Part shown: positions 1 through 8,498 of the stretch, one piece after another | How positions within the stretch are numbered: the stretch's first letter is position 1 | Layout: each line of letters opens with the position of its first letter | NCBI RefSeq assembly: GCF_040545335.1 | Contig: NZ_JBEPLU010000002.1 | Span: 792,264 to 856,263, forward strand | Direction: 5' to 3' | Origin: Phenylobacterium koreense | GTDB lineage: Bacteria; Pseudomonadota; Alphaproteobacteria; Caulobacterales; Caulobacteraceae | Length of the DNA stretch: 64,000 bases | Notes under the pieces: model-generated | The model's database searches: none | Told to the model about the DNA's origin: nothing | Seen by the model: only the letters and a program-made list of their open reading frames with translations | Position numbers and translations under genes: made by a program

Positions 1-81
1 GGGCCCACCGCGGACACGGCGGAGATTCTGTCCGGCGTGCGCGCCGGCGACGTGCTCACGCCTGCGGCGGTGGCGCGATGA
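1..81 (+). CDS. RND efflux periplasmic adaptor, C-terminal tail (partial)
   Basis: Only the last 26 codons of this gene lie in the window; it enters from the left edge and stops with a TGA overlapping the ATG of the RND pump gene (ATGA at 78-81). The tail includes GVRAGDVLTPAAVAR, a typical ending of HlyD/AcrA-type membrane fusion proteins, which link an inner-membrane RND pump to an outer-membrane channel. The coupled overlap with the pump gene supports this. The call rests on a short tail plus context. Confidence 0.7.
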   Translation, partial: GPTADTAEILSGVRAGDVLTPAAVAR

Positions 82-3000
82 ACCTCGGCATCTCCGGGCG
101 CCTGACGCGCGCCACGATCGGTTCGCCCCTCACGCCACTCTTCCTACTGGCCGCCATCGCCGTCGGCCTGCTCGCCCTCACCTCGATCCCGCGCGAGGAA
201 GAGCCGCAGATCAGCGTGCCCATGGTCGACATCATGGTGGCCGCGCCCGGACTTCGTGCGCCGGACGCGATCGAGCTGGTGGGCAAGCCGCTCGAGGCGA
301 TCGTCAAGAGCGTCACCGAGGTGGAGCATGTCTACACCTCCGCCGACGACAATCAGGTCATGGTCACCGCTCGCTTCAAGGTGGGGGTCGATCCCGACGC
401 CGCAGCGGTGAGAATCCACGAGAAGGTGAGAGCAAACTACGACCGGATCCCAGCCGGCATTCCCGAACCGCTCATCCAGACCCGCGGCATCAATGACGTG
501 CCCACTCTGGTCCTCACGCTCTCACCCAAGCCGGGCGCGGCCGGCCAGTGGACCGACCAGGCGCTCTATGAGATCGCGGGCAAGCTTCGCACGGAAGTGG
601 CCAAGGTGGAGGACGTCGGCCTGACGTTTATCGTCGGCGGGCGCGCGCAGGAGATCCGAGTGGAGCCGGACCCGGCCCGGCTTGCGATGCACGGCGTCTC
701 GCTCACGGCCCTGATGGACACGGTGCGGCAGGCCAATCGCGCCTTTCCCGCCGGCCAGGTTCGCAACGACGGCCAGGCCTTGGACATCACCGCAGGCCGC
801 ACGCTGGCGAACGCGACGGAGATCGGCCTGCTGGCCCTCCCCTCGACAAAGGGGGAGCGGGTCTACGTGCGCGACGTCGCCGATGTCGTCACCGCTCCGC
901 GCGAAGACCAGGCCCGGGCCTGGCGCTCGGTGCGCGTCGGCCAGTCGTGGAGCGAAGCGCCGGCCGTGAGCCTCGCCATCGCCAAGCGCAAGGGCGCGAA
1001 CGCCGTCGTGGTCTCGCAGGCCGTGCTGGCGCGGGTCGAGAGCCTGAAAGGCGCGCTGCTGCCCGCCAGCCTGGATGTCGCCGTCACACGTGACTATGGC
1101 GAGACCGCCAACGAAAAGGCCAACGAACTCCTCTTCCACCTGGGGCTGGCGACCGCCTCGATCGTCGTGCTGATCGGCTTCGCCATCGGCTGGCGGGAAG
1201 CGGGGGTGACGGCGGTCGTGATCCCCACCACCATTCTGCTGACGCTGTTCGCCTCGAACCTGATGGGCTACACCATCAACCGCGTCAGCCTCTTCGCCCT
1301 GATCTTCTCGATCGGCATCCTGGTCGACGATGCGATCGTCATGATCGAGAACATCGCCCGCCACTGGGCGATGAATGACGGCCGCAGCCGTATCGACGCC
1401 GCCGTCGAGGCGGTGGCGGAAGTTGGCAACCCCACCATCGTGGCGACCCTGACCGTGGTGGCCGCGCTCCTTCCCATGCTGTTCGTCTCGGGGCTCATGG
1501 GCCCCTACATGGCCCCGATCCCGGTGAACGCCTCGGCGGCGATGGTCTTCTCGTTCTTCGTGGCCGTGGTGATCGCGCCCTGGCTGATGGTTCGCTTCGC
1601 CCGCCGAACGCTCGCCGCAGGGGCGCACGGCGATCATGGCGAGGGACTGCTCGGCCGCCTCTATCGCCGTGTGGCCGGACGTGTGATCGCCACCCGGCGC
1701 AGCGCCCTGTGGTTCCTCGTCGGCGTCGGCCTGGCGACCCTGGCGGCCTGCGCGATGTTCGCCACCAAGACCGTGACCGTGAAACTACTGCCGTTCGACA
1801 ACAAGTCGGAACTGCAGGTCGTGCTCGACCTGCCGGAAGGCTCGTCACTGGAAGATACGCAGCGCGCGCTCACCAAGGCCGCGACCATCGTGCGCGCCGT
1901 GCCCGAGGTGACCGCGATCGACGCCTATGCCGGCACGGCCTCGCCGTTCAACTTCAATGGTCTGGTCCGCCACTACTACCTGCGCAACCGCCTCGAAATG
2001 GGCGACCTCGCCATCGGCCTTGCGCCGAAGGCCGACCGCGACCGCAACAGCCACCAGATCGCGCTGGACCTACGCCGCCGCCTGTCTGACCTGGCGCTGC
2101 CGGCCGGGTCGACCATCAAGGTCGTCGAGGCCCCGCCTGGGCCGCCGGTGATGGCGACGCTGCTGGCGGAAGTCTACGGCCCGGACGCGGCCACCCGGCG
2201 CGCCGTCGCCGAGCGGGTGAAGGCGATCTTCCACGAGATTCCCTTCGTCGTCGATGTTGACGACAGTTGGGGCCAACCCCGTCCCGGGCTTCGCCTTGCG
2301 CCGGACCGCGAACGTCTCGAAGCGCTCGGCGTGAGCGAGCGCGATGTCTACGACTCCATTGGCGCGGCGCTCAACGGCCAGGTCCTGGGCTATGCGCATC
2401 GCGGCGAGAGCCGCGACCCGCTGGAGATCACGGTGCGGCTGCCGCAATCGGCGCGCACGTGGGGGCAAGGCTTGGCCGCCCTGCCAGTCGCGCGCGCCAG
2501 GGACGGACGCCTCGTGGAACTGGGCGAGGTGGTCGTGGCGAGCCAGGAGCCAGGGGCGACCCACATCTTCCGGCGGGACGGCCGCGACGTCGATATGGTC
2601 CAGGCCGAGCTCGCCGGCGCATACGAGGCGCCGATCTACGGCATGCTCGACATCAACAGGGCGATCGGCGATGGCGACTGGCAGAACGTCCCCAGGCCCG
2701 CCATCCGCCTGCACGGTCAGCCCGAGAGCGAGCTGGCGCCCACCGTCCTATGGGACGGCGAATGGGAGATCACCTGGGTCACCTTCCGGGACATGGGCGC
2801 GGCGTTCGCAGTCGCCCTCGTCGGCATCTACGTGTTGGTGGTGGCGCAGTTCAAAAGCTTCCGGCTGCCGCTGGTGATCCTGACGCCGGTTCCACTCACC
2901 CTGGTCGGCATCGTGATCGGCCACATGCTCTTCCGGGCGCCGTTCACCGCAACATCCATGATCGGGTTCATCGCGCTGGCGGGGATCATCGTGCGTAACT

Positions 3001-3287
3001 CGATCCTGCTGGTCGACTTCATCCGTCACGCCCGGACCGAAGGACGGGCGCTGCGCGACGTCCTGCTCGAAGCTGGAGCTATCCGGTTCAAGCCGATCCT
3101 GCTCACCGCTCTGGCGGCCATGATCGGCGCTGCGGTGATCCTCACGGACCCGATCTTCCAGGGCCTGGCGATCTCGCTGCTTTTCGGCCTGGCCTCGTCG
3201 ACCCTGCTGACGGTGCTGGTGATCCCGGCGCTCTATGTGGTCCTACGGGACGACGGCCTCCCGGCGACAAGTCGGGCGGATGACTGA
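78..3287 (+). CDS. RND-family efflux transporter permease
   Basis: Inner-membrane RND pump of 1069 residues, the usual size for the AcrB/CzcA superfamily, expected to export a substrate by proton antiport as a trimer with the adaptor encoded just upstream. The N-terminus has the first membrane helix followed by IPREEEPQISVPMVDI, seen in this RND subfamily. The proton-relay double aspartate is in GILVDDAIVMIEN near residue 415, and a second block of membrane helices runs from about 910 to 1060. It overlaps the adaptor gene by 4 bases and, at its 3' end, the first ATG of the ArsR gene. The substrate cannot be read from sequence; the regulator next door hints at metal, sulfur or thiol stress. 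Confidence 0.92.
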   Translation: MNLGISGRLTRATIGSPLTPLFLLAAIAVGLLALTSIPREEEPQISVPMVDIMVAAPGLRAPDAIELVGKPLEAIVKSVTEVEHVYTSADDNQVMVTARFKVGVDPDAAAVRIHEKVRANYDRIPAGIPEPLIQTRGINDVPTLVLTLSPKPGAAGQWTDQALYEIAGKLRTEVAKVEDVGLTFIVGGRAQEIRVEPDPARLAMHGVSLTALMDTVRQANRAFPAGQVRNDGQALDITAGRTLANATEIGLLALPSTKGERVYVRDVADVVTAPREDQARAWRSVRVGQSWSEAPAVSLAIAKRKGANAVVVSQAVLARVESLKGALLPASLDVAVTRDYGETANEKANELLFHLGLATASIVVLIGFAIGWREAGVTAVVIPTTILLTLFASNLMGYTINRVSLFALIFSIGILVDDAIVMIENIARHWAMNDGRSRIDAAVEAVAEVGNPTIVATLTVVAALLPMLFVSGLMGPYMAPIPVNASAAMVFSFFVAVVIAPWLMVRFARRTLAAGAHGDHGEGLLGRLYRRVAGRVIATRRSALWFLVGVGLATLAACAMFATKTVTVKLLPFDNKSELQVVLDLPEGSSLEDTQRALTKAATIVRAVPEVTAIDAYAGTASPFNFNGLVRHYYLRNRLEMGDLAIGLAPKADRDRNSHQIALDLRRRLSDLALPAGSTIKVVEAPPGPPVMATLLAEVYGPDAATRRAVAERVKAIFHEIPFVVDVDDSWGQPRPGLRLAPDRERLEALGVSERDVYDSIGAALNGQVLGYAHRGESRDPLEITVRLPQSARTWGQGLAALPVARARDGRLVELGEVVVASQEPGATHIFRRDGRDVDMVQAELAGAYEAPIYGMLDINRAIGDGDWQNVPRPAIRLHGQPESELAPTVLWDGEWEITWVTFRDMGAAFAVALVGIYVLVVAQFKSFRLPLVILTPVPLTLVGIVIGHMLFRAPFTATSMIGFIALAGIIVRNSILLVDFIRHARTEGRALRDVLLEAGAIRFKPILLTALAAMIGAAVILTDPIFQGLAISLLFGLASSTLLTVLVIPALYVVLRDDGLPATSRADD

Positions 3288-3657
3288 TTGCAAACACTTT
3301 CGCATATTCTACATCAACCACATGATGGCCACCCTCGCCCCCCCACAACAGGATGCCTCCGCCTTGGAGGCCTGCGCCCGTAGCGCGGCGCGGCTGCTCA
3401 AGCTGCTCGCCAGCGAGCAGCGCCTGCTGCTCCTGTGCCGGCTGCTGGAAGGCGAAAGCTCCGTGGGCGAACTGGCTGAGTATGCCCGACTGGCGCCGTC
3501 GGCGGCCTCACAGCACCTGGCGAAAATGCGGGCCGAGGGCCTCGTGCGCACGCGCCGAGAGGCCCAGACGATCTTCTATAGCCTCGACGATGATGACGCG
3601 GTGCAGTTGCTGACGACGCTCTCGGACATCTACCGGAGGAACGCGGCCGCCTGTTGA
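3280..3657 (+). CDS. ArsR/SmtB-family repressor, BigR/SqrR-like
   Basis: Small winged-helix repressor. The recognition helix region reads VGELAEYARLAPSAASQHLA, followed by a wing with RTRREAQTIFYSL. It lacks the CxC metal site of arsenic or cadmium sensors. It has one cysteine in LLCRLLEGE and one as the last residue, near where SqrR/BigR-type persulfide sensors carry their redox pair; that reading is inference. ATG 3280 overlaps the pump stop codon (ATGACTGA). ATGs at 3322 and 3325 are alternatives that better match usual family length. It probably regulates the upstream pump, and the cytochrome bd locus follows. Confidence 0.82.
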   Translation: MTDCKHFRIFYINHMMATLAPPQQDASALEACARSAARLLKLLASEQRLLLLCRLLEGESSVGELAEYARLAPSAASQHLAKMRAEGLVRTRREAQTIFYSLDDDDAVQLLTTLSDIYRRNAAAC

Positions 3658-3938
3658 CGGCGCAGCGCACCTGGCCTCGCACCGGGCACTCCCCCGAACG
3701 GCCAGGCCCTGGGAGGCCACCATCACGAGCGCCGCCCGACTTGGCCAGCTGGGATGAGCCTCCAGGCGAGGCCCTCGCCGCGCCGCTTGCGAGTCAAACA
3801 TCGCCGAGATGCTCGGCGATCCACGAGCAGCCGTCGCCGGAACGGCGCGGCGGGCGGCGCGGAACCCGTCACGGCGCTTGGCCGGCCGCGCGCCACTCTG
3901 GTAGCCGCCCGTCTCCCGACCGGCGACGGCGGGCAGCT

Positions 3939-4052
3939 TCAGGCGCCGTCTTCTCCCTCGCGATCGGCGAGATGGAACTCGTGCCACATCCCATTGAGGA
4001 TGCCAAAGCTGACGGCCAAGCCCAGGCCCAGGACCCACGCAAAATACCACAT
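3939..4052 (-). CDS. cydX: CydX-type small subunit of cytochrome bd oxidase
   Basis: A 37-residue single-span membrane protein. It begins MWYFAWVLGLGLAVSFGILN and then has NGMWHE, both diagnostic of CydX/CbdX, which stabilises the heme site of cytochrome bd. It starts 10 bases after the cydB stop with a good ribosome binding site (GGAGAGG), so cydA-cydB-cydX form one leftward operon. The charged tail after the helix is short and acidic. The 280 bases between its stop and the ArsR gene hold nothing I can name. Confidence 0.9.
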   Translation of the reverse strand: MWYFAWVLGLGLAVSFGILNGMWHEFHLADREGEDGA

Positions 4053-4062
4053 ACGCCTCTCC

Positions 4063-5211
4063 TCAGTAGAGATCGGGGTTGGTGGTGAGCGCGCCCACCG
4101 TCGAACGGCCCCACATGACCTTGAAGGCCCAGGCGGTATAGGCCAGCACGATCGGCAGAAAGACGATCGTCACCAGCAGCATGATGAAGAGCGTCATGTG
4201 GCTCGACGAGGCGTTCCACACCGTAAGACTGGACCGCGGATCGATACTGCTCGGCAGAATGTACGGGAACATCGAGAGCCCGACGGTGGAGATTATGCCG
4301 AGGGCGGCGACGGAAGAGCCGAGGAAGGCCGGGGCCTCGCGGCCGGCCCGAATCCCCAGGAGGGCGCCCGCCATCCCGAGGAACCCAGCCGCCGGCGCGA
4401 TCCACATCCAGGGATAGACGCCGAAATTGTCCAGCCAGGCGCCTGGCGCGGCCACGGTGCTTGAGCGGAGCGGATTGGAGGCCCCGGCCAGGTCCGCAGC
4501 GCCTTCCAGGCGGTAACCGAGACCGCCCAGTGCGGCGAAGGCGTATCCCGCTGCGAAGAGGATCATCGCCGCGAGCGCACTGATCGTGCCGAAGGCCCTC
4601 GCCCGCTCACGGACTGGGCCCTTCTCGGCCTTCAGCGTCAGCCAGGCGGCTCCGTGGGTCACTAGCATAGCCACCGAAAGCAACCCACTAAGCAGCGTAA
4701 ACGGCGTGAAGAGGCCGAAGAAACCACCCTCATAGGTCGCGCGCAGATCGCTATCGAGGCGGAAGGGAATACCTTGCAGGACATTGCCGACCGCCACGCC
4801 GAACACCAATGCCGGTGCAAATCCGCCGACGAAAAGCGCCCAGTCCCAGCCCGCACGCCAGGCCTTCGATGGCCGCTTGGAGCGATACTTGAACCCCACC
4901 GGCCTAAGGATCAGCGCCGCCAGCACGGCGAACATGGCCAGATAGAAGCCGGAAAAGCTGACGGCGTAGACGAACGGCCAGGCCGCGAAGATCGCCCCGC
5001 CCCCGAGGATGAACCACACCTGGTTGCCTTCCCAGGTCGGTCCGATGGTGTTGATCACCATGCGCCGCTCGCCATCGGTTCGCGCAACGAACGGCAACAG
5101 CGAGGCCACGCCGAGATCGAAACCGTCGGAGACGGCGAAGCCGATGAGCAGGACGCCCATAAGGCCCCACCAGATGACCCTGAGGGTCGGGTAATCGAGA
5201 GGAATGTCCAT
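4063..5211 (-). CDS. cydB: Cytochrome bd ubiquinol oxidase subunit II
   Basis: 382-residue integral membrane protein that pairs with CydA to oxidise ubiquinol and reduce oxygen with high affinity. The N-terminus contains FAVSDGFDLGVASLLPFVAR and GPTWEGNQVW, both family signatures, and the C-terminus has SSSHMTL, also conserved. Length matches the family. It starts 11 bases after the cydA stop and is followed 10 bases later by cydX, so the three genes are almost certainly one transcript. Confidence 0.97.
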   Translation of the reverse strand: MDIPLDYPTLRVIWWGLMGVLLIGFAVSDGFDLGVASLLPFVARTDGERRMVINTIGPTWEGNQVWFILGGGAIFAAWPFVYAVSFSGFYLAMFAVLAALILRPVGFKYRSKRPSKAWRAGWDWALFVGGFAPALVFGVAVGNVLQGIPFRLDSDLRATYEGGFFGLFTPFTLLSGLLSVAMLVTHGAAWLTLKAEKGPVRERARAFGTISALAAMILFAAGYAFAALGGLGYRLEGAADLAGASNPLRSSTVAAPGAWLDNFGVYPWMWIAPAAGFLGMAGALLGIRAGREAPAFLGSSVAALGIISTVGLSMFPYILPSSIDPRSSLTVWNASSSHMTLFIMLLVTIVFLPIVLAYTAWAFKVMWGRSTVGALTTNPDLY

Positions 5212-5222
5212 GTTCGGATGTC

Positions 5223-6788
5223 CTATTGGGCCGCCAGCCGGGCGGCATCGTCGGCCGTGAGCTCAGGGTGTTCGTGCTGAGCGTAGGGCCCGCGGCGGAT
5301 GGTGCGCACGATCAGGCTCACCTCGATGACCGCGAGCGTTCCATAGAGGACCGTGAACCCGATTATCGTCATCCACACCTGGGCGGCGGTCAGGCTGGAT
5401 GCGCCCAGGAAGGTGGGCAGCACCCCCTCCACCGCCCAAGGCTGGCGACCGAGTTCGGCGAGCGCCCAGCCGGACTCCGCGGCGATCCAGGGGAGCGGCA
5501 TCATGGCGACGGCTGCCCACAGGAGCCACTTCGTCTCGTATCGCCGCAGGGAGGCGATCACGAACGCGGCGGCGAAGACCGCCACCTGCAGGAACCCGAT
5601 TGCGGCCATCAGGCGGAATACCCAGAACATCACCGGGACATTGGGCACGGTGTCCCACGCCGCCTTCTGGATCGTCGCGCTATCGGCTGTCCTCGGGTCG
5701 GCGACATAGCGCTTGAGGAGCAGGCCATAACCCAGGTCGCGCTTGGTCAACTCGAAAGCCTGGCGGGCCTCCAGGTCGGACGGGTCGGCCTTCAGCCGCT
5801 CCAGGGCGTCATAAGCCTTCACCCCGCTTTCGATGCGCGTTTCGGCGACCGCGACCAGCTCGAAGATGCCGGCCACTGGCTTGTCGATGCTGCGGGTGGC
5901 GATCAGTCCCAGGACGTAAGGGATCTTGACCTCCGCGTGGGTCTTGCGGTCGGCCAGGCTGGGAATCCCAAACGCAGTCAGTCCCGCCGGGGCCGGCTCG
6001 GTCTCCCACATCGCCTCCAGGGCGGCCAGCTTCATCTTTTGGTTGTCGGTCAGCGCATAGCCGCTCTCGTCGCCGAGGACGACGACCGATAGCGACGAGG
6101 CCAAACCAAAGGCCGCAGCGACCGCGAAAGAGCGCTTGGCGACCTGAGGCCACTTGCCCCACAGGAGCATGAGCGCCGAGACCCCGAGCACGAAGGCCGA
6201 TGCGGTCACGTAGCCGGCGCTCACGGTATGGACGAACTTCGCCTGGGCGACGGGGTTGAAGAGGACCTCACGGAAGCTGGTCACTTCCATGCGCATGGTT
6301 TCAGGATTGAAGGCCGCGCCGACCGGATTTTGCATCCAGCCGTTGGCGACCAGGATCCAGAGCGCCGACAGATTGGAGCCGAGGGCCACCATGAATGTGA
6401 CGGCCAGGTGCCCAAGCCTCGAGAGCCGGTCCCAGCCGAAGAACATGAGGCCGACGAAGGTGGCCTCAAGGAAGAAGGCCATGAGGCCCTCGATGGCGAG
6501 CGGCGCGCCGAAGATGTCGCCCACATAGTGCGAGTAGTAGGACCAGTTCGTCCCGAACTCGAACTCCATGGTTAGGCCGGTGGCCACGCCGAGCACGAAG
6601 TTGATCCCGAAGACCGTGCCCCAGAATCGCGTGATCGTTCGCCAGATCGGGCGGCCGGTCATCACGTAGACGCTCTCCATGATCACCAGCAGGAACGACA
6701 GTCCCAAGGTGAGGGGCACGAACAGGAAGTGGTACATCGCCGTGAGGGCGAACTGGAGCCTCGAGAGCTCAACGACACTCATGTCCAT
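5223..6788 (-). CDS. cydA: Cytochrome bd ubiquinol oxidase subunit I
   Basis: 521 residues, close to the E. coli protein. It carries all three hemes and the quinol site. The N-terminal LSRLQFALTAMYHFLFVPL contains the heme-ligand histidine, KFVHTVSAGYV a second conserved histidine, and the Q-loop segment DRKTHAEVKIPYVLGLIATR is present. The start at 6788 (MDMSVVELSRLQ) follows an AAAAGG ribosome binding site; the frame stays open about 40 codons further upstream, but that stretch is not CydA-like. It is divergent from cydD across about 90 bases. This oxidase type resists sulfide and nitric oxide, relevant to the nearby sulfur-type regulator. Confidence 0.97.
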   Translation of the reverse strand: MDMSVVELSRLQFALTAMYHFLFVPLTLGLSFLLVIMESVYVMTGRPIWRTITRFWGTVFGINFVLGVATGLTMEFEFGTNWSYYSHYVGDIFGAPLAIEGLMAFFLEATFVGLMFFGWDRLSRLGHLAVTFMVALGSNLSALWILVANGWMQNPVGAAFNPETMRMEVTSFREVLFNPVAQAKFVHTVSAGYVTASAFVLGVSALMLLWGKWPQVAKRSFAVAAAFGLASSLSVVVLGDESGYALTDNQKMKLAALEAMWETEPAPAGLTAFGIPSLADRKTHAEVKIPYVLGLIATRSIDKPVAGIFELVAVAETRIESGVKAYDALERLKADPSDLEARQAFELTKRDLGYGLLLKRYVADPRTADSATIQKAAWDTVPNVPVMFWVFRLMAAIGFLQVAVFAAAFVIASLRRYETKWLLWAAVAMMPLPWIAAESGWALAELGRQPWAVEGVLPTFLGASSLTAAQVWMTIIGFTVLYGTLAVIEVSLIVRTIRRGPYAQHEHPELTADDAARLAAQ

Positions 6789-6875
6789 GACACGACCTTT
6801 TAGCTTGGCATCCCGACCAACGCGGAGCGCATCATTCATATATGCTAAGATGCGCAAATACGCGATTAGATTACA

Positions 6876-8498
6876 ATGACCGCCACGGACAACGGAAAAA
6901 TCCAAGCAGCCTTAAAGTCCTGGGGTCGGGCCGCACATGCTCCCCTTCCCGGCTTGACCGCCTTGACCCTCGTCAATTCGGCGGCCGCCGCCGGCTTCGC
7001 GGCGGGGCTGGCGCTGTTCCTGACGACCCGCTCGCCCGCTGCGCTGGGACTGATCATCGCAGCCTTGGTGGTGCGCGGCGCCGGCTCCTGGGGCGCCGCC
7101 CGGCTGGCCGCGCGCCATGCGCGCCGGGTCACCAGCGCGCTGCGCAGGCAGGCCGTGGCCGCGACACTCAATCGGCGCCGCGGTGCGAACCGCGCGGTGG
7201 GCGAAACCCTGGCGATCGCCATCGACGAGGTCGAAGCCCTGGACGGCTATTACGGTCGCTTCGCGCCAGCGGCGCTGGAGGCGCGGATCGCCCCGATCGC
7301 GGTCGCTGCGGCTGCGGCCCTCGCCAGCCCGGTCGCCTCAGCGATCATGCTGGCGACCATCATTCCCCTCATCGCCGCTCTCGCCCTGGCCGGAGGGGCG
7401 GCGGCCTCGGCCTCGCGCGGGCAGTTCGCGGCGCTCAGCCGCCTATCCGGCCACTTCGTGGATCGCATCCGCGCCCTGCCGGTGATCCTGGCCTTCGAGG
7501 CGCAGTCGCGCGAGACGCGCCACGTCGCCGTGGCCGCCCAGGAGGTGAGCGGCCGCACCCTGCAGGTCCTGCGCATCGCCTTCATCTCCACTGCGGCGCT
7601 TGAGTTCTTCGCCGCCCTGTCGGTAGCGCTCGTGGCGGTCTACTGCGGCTTCGCCCTCTTGGGTCTGCTGCCGTTCCCGGCGCCGGAGGCCCTTGATTTC
7701 CGCCGCGCCTTCATCGCTCTGGCGCTGGCCCCGGAATTCTATGCTCCGCTGCGCCGCCTTGCCGGGGCCTATCATGAAAAGCAGCTCGGAGAGGCCGCCG
7801 CCGCTCGGCTGACGCGGCTCCTGAAGGACGTCCCCTCGCCGGCGGCGCCGGCCGCGCGAGCGCTCGCGACGGCTCCGCAGGTGCGGCTGCAAAGCGTCTC
7901 ACTGCGCCTGGGCGACGTCACCGTGGGCCCAGTGGATGCGGTCATGCCGGCCGGGCGCGTCACGGCCGTTGTCGGGCCGACGGGGTCGGGAAAATCGTCG
8001 CTGCTCGCCGCGATCCTGGGGCTCGAACCGGTCCAAACCGGAATGGTGCGCCTGGAGGGGACGACCGGCGACTTGTCCGCGCCAGCTTTTGAGACCGCCG
8101 CCTGGGCCGGGCAGACGCCGGTCTTCCTGCCCGGATCGATCCTCGACAACCTCAAGGCCGTTGCTCCGGGCGCCAGCTGCAAAGACGTCATGGACATGGT
8201 GGAAAGGGTCGGTCTCGCCGCCGCCATCTCGGCCCGGCCCGCCGGCGTCGAGACCGTGCTGGACGAGCGCGGATCGGGCCTGTCGGGCGGCGAGCGGCGG
8301 CGGCTGGCCCTCGCGCGGGCGCTGCTCAAGCCAGCCCCGCTCCTGGTGCTCGACGAGCCCACCGCCGATCTAGACGCGGCCGCGGAGGCGGAGATCATCG
8401 CGATCATCCGGGCCGCGGCCGGGTCGCGCACCGTGCTCGTCGCCACTCACTCCGAGCAGCTGGCTGCTGCGGCCGACCAGATCCTGAGGCTGGAATGA
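6876..8498 (+). CDS. cydD: Heterodimeric thiol ABC exporter subunit CydD
   Basis: 540-residue ABC half-transporter with an N-terminal membrane domain (about residues 20-320) and a C-terminal ATPase: Walker A GPTGSGKSS near 367, signature LSGGERRRLALARALL near 468, Walker B LLVLDEPTADLD. With CydC it moves cysteine/glutathione to the periplasm, needed to assemble cytochrome bd. It is divergent from cydA and overlaps cydC by 4 bases (ATGA). The ATG at 6876 lies just after an AT-rich promoter region; the frame begins MTATDNGKIQAALKSW. Confidence 0.93.
   Translation: MTATDNGKIQAALKSWGRAAHAPLPGLTALTLVNSAAAAGFAAGLALFLTTRSPAALGLIIAALVVRGAGSWGAARLAARHARRVTSALRRQAVAATLNRRRGANRAVGETLAIAIDEVEALDGYYGRFAPAALEARIAPIAVAAAAALASPVASAIMLATIIPLIAALALAGGAAASASRGQFAALSRLSGHFVDRIRALPVILAFEAQSRETRHVAVAAQEVSGRTLQVLRIAFISTAALEFFAALSVALVAVYCGFALLGLLPFPAPEALDFRRAFIALALAPEFYAPLRRLAGAYHEKQLGEAAAARLTRLLKDVPSPAAPAARALATAPQVRLQSVSLRLGDVTVGPVDAVMPAGRVTAVVGPTGSGKSSLLAAILGLEPVQTGMVRLEGTTGDLSAPAFETAAWAGQTPVFLPGSILDNLKAVAPGASCKDVMDMVERVGLAAAISARPAGVETVLDERGSGLSGGERRRLALARALLKPAPLLVLDEPTADLDAAAEAEIIAIIRAAAGSRTVLVATHSEQLAAAADQILRLE

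Noticed and set aside
522-1637. 371-codon leftward frame antisense to the RND pump
   Set aside because: Same His/Asp/Arg-rich antisense pattern, no start signal, no motif.
6789-6875. Fnr/FixK box between cydA and cydD
   Set aside because: No TTGA-N6-TCAA match; only short AT-rich elements (TTCATATATGC) that I cannot assign.
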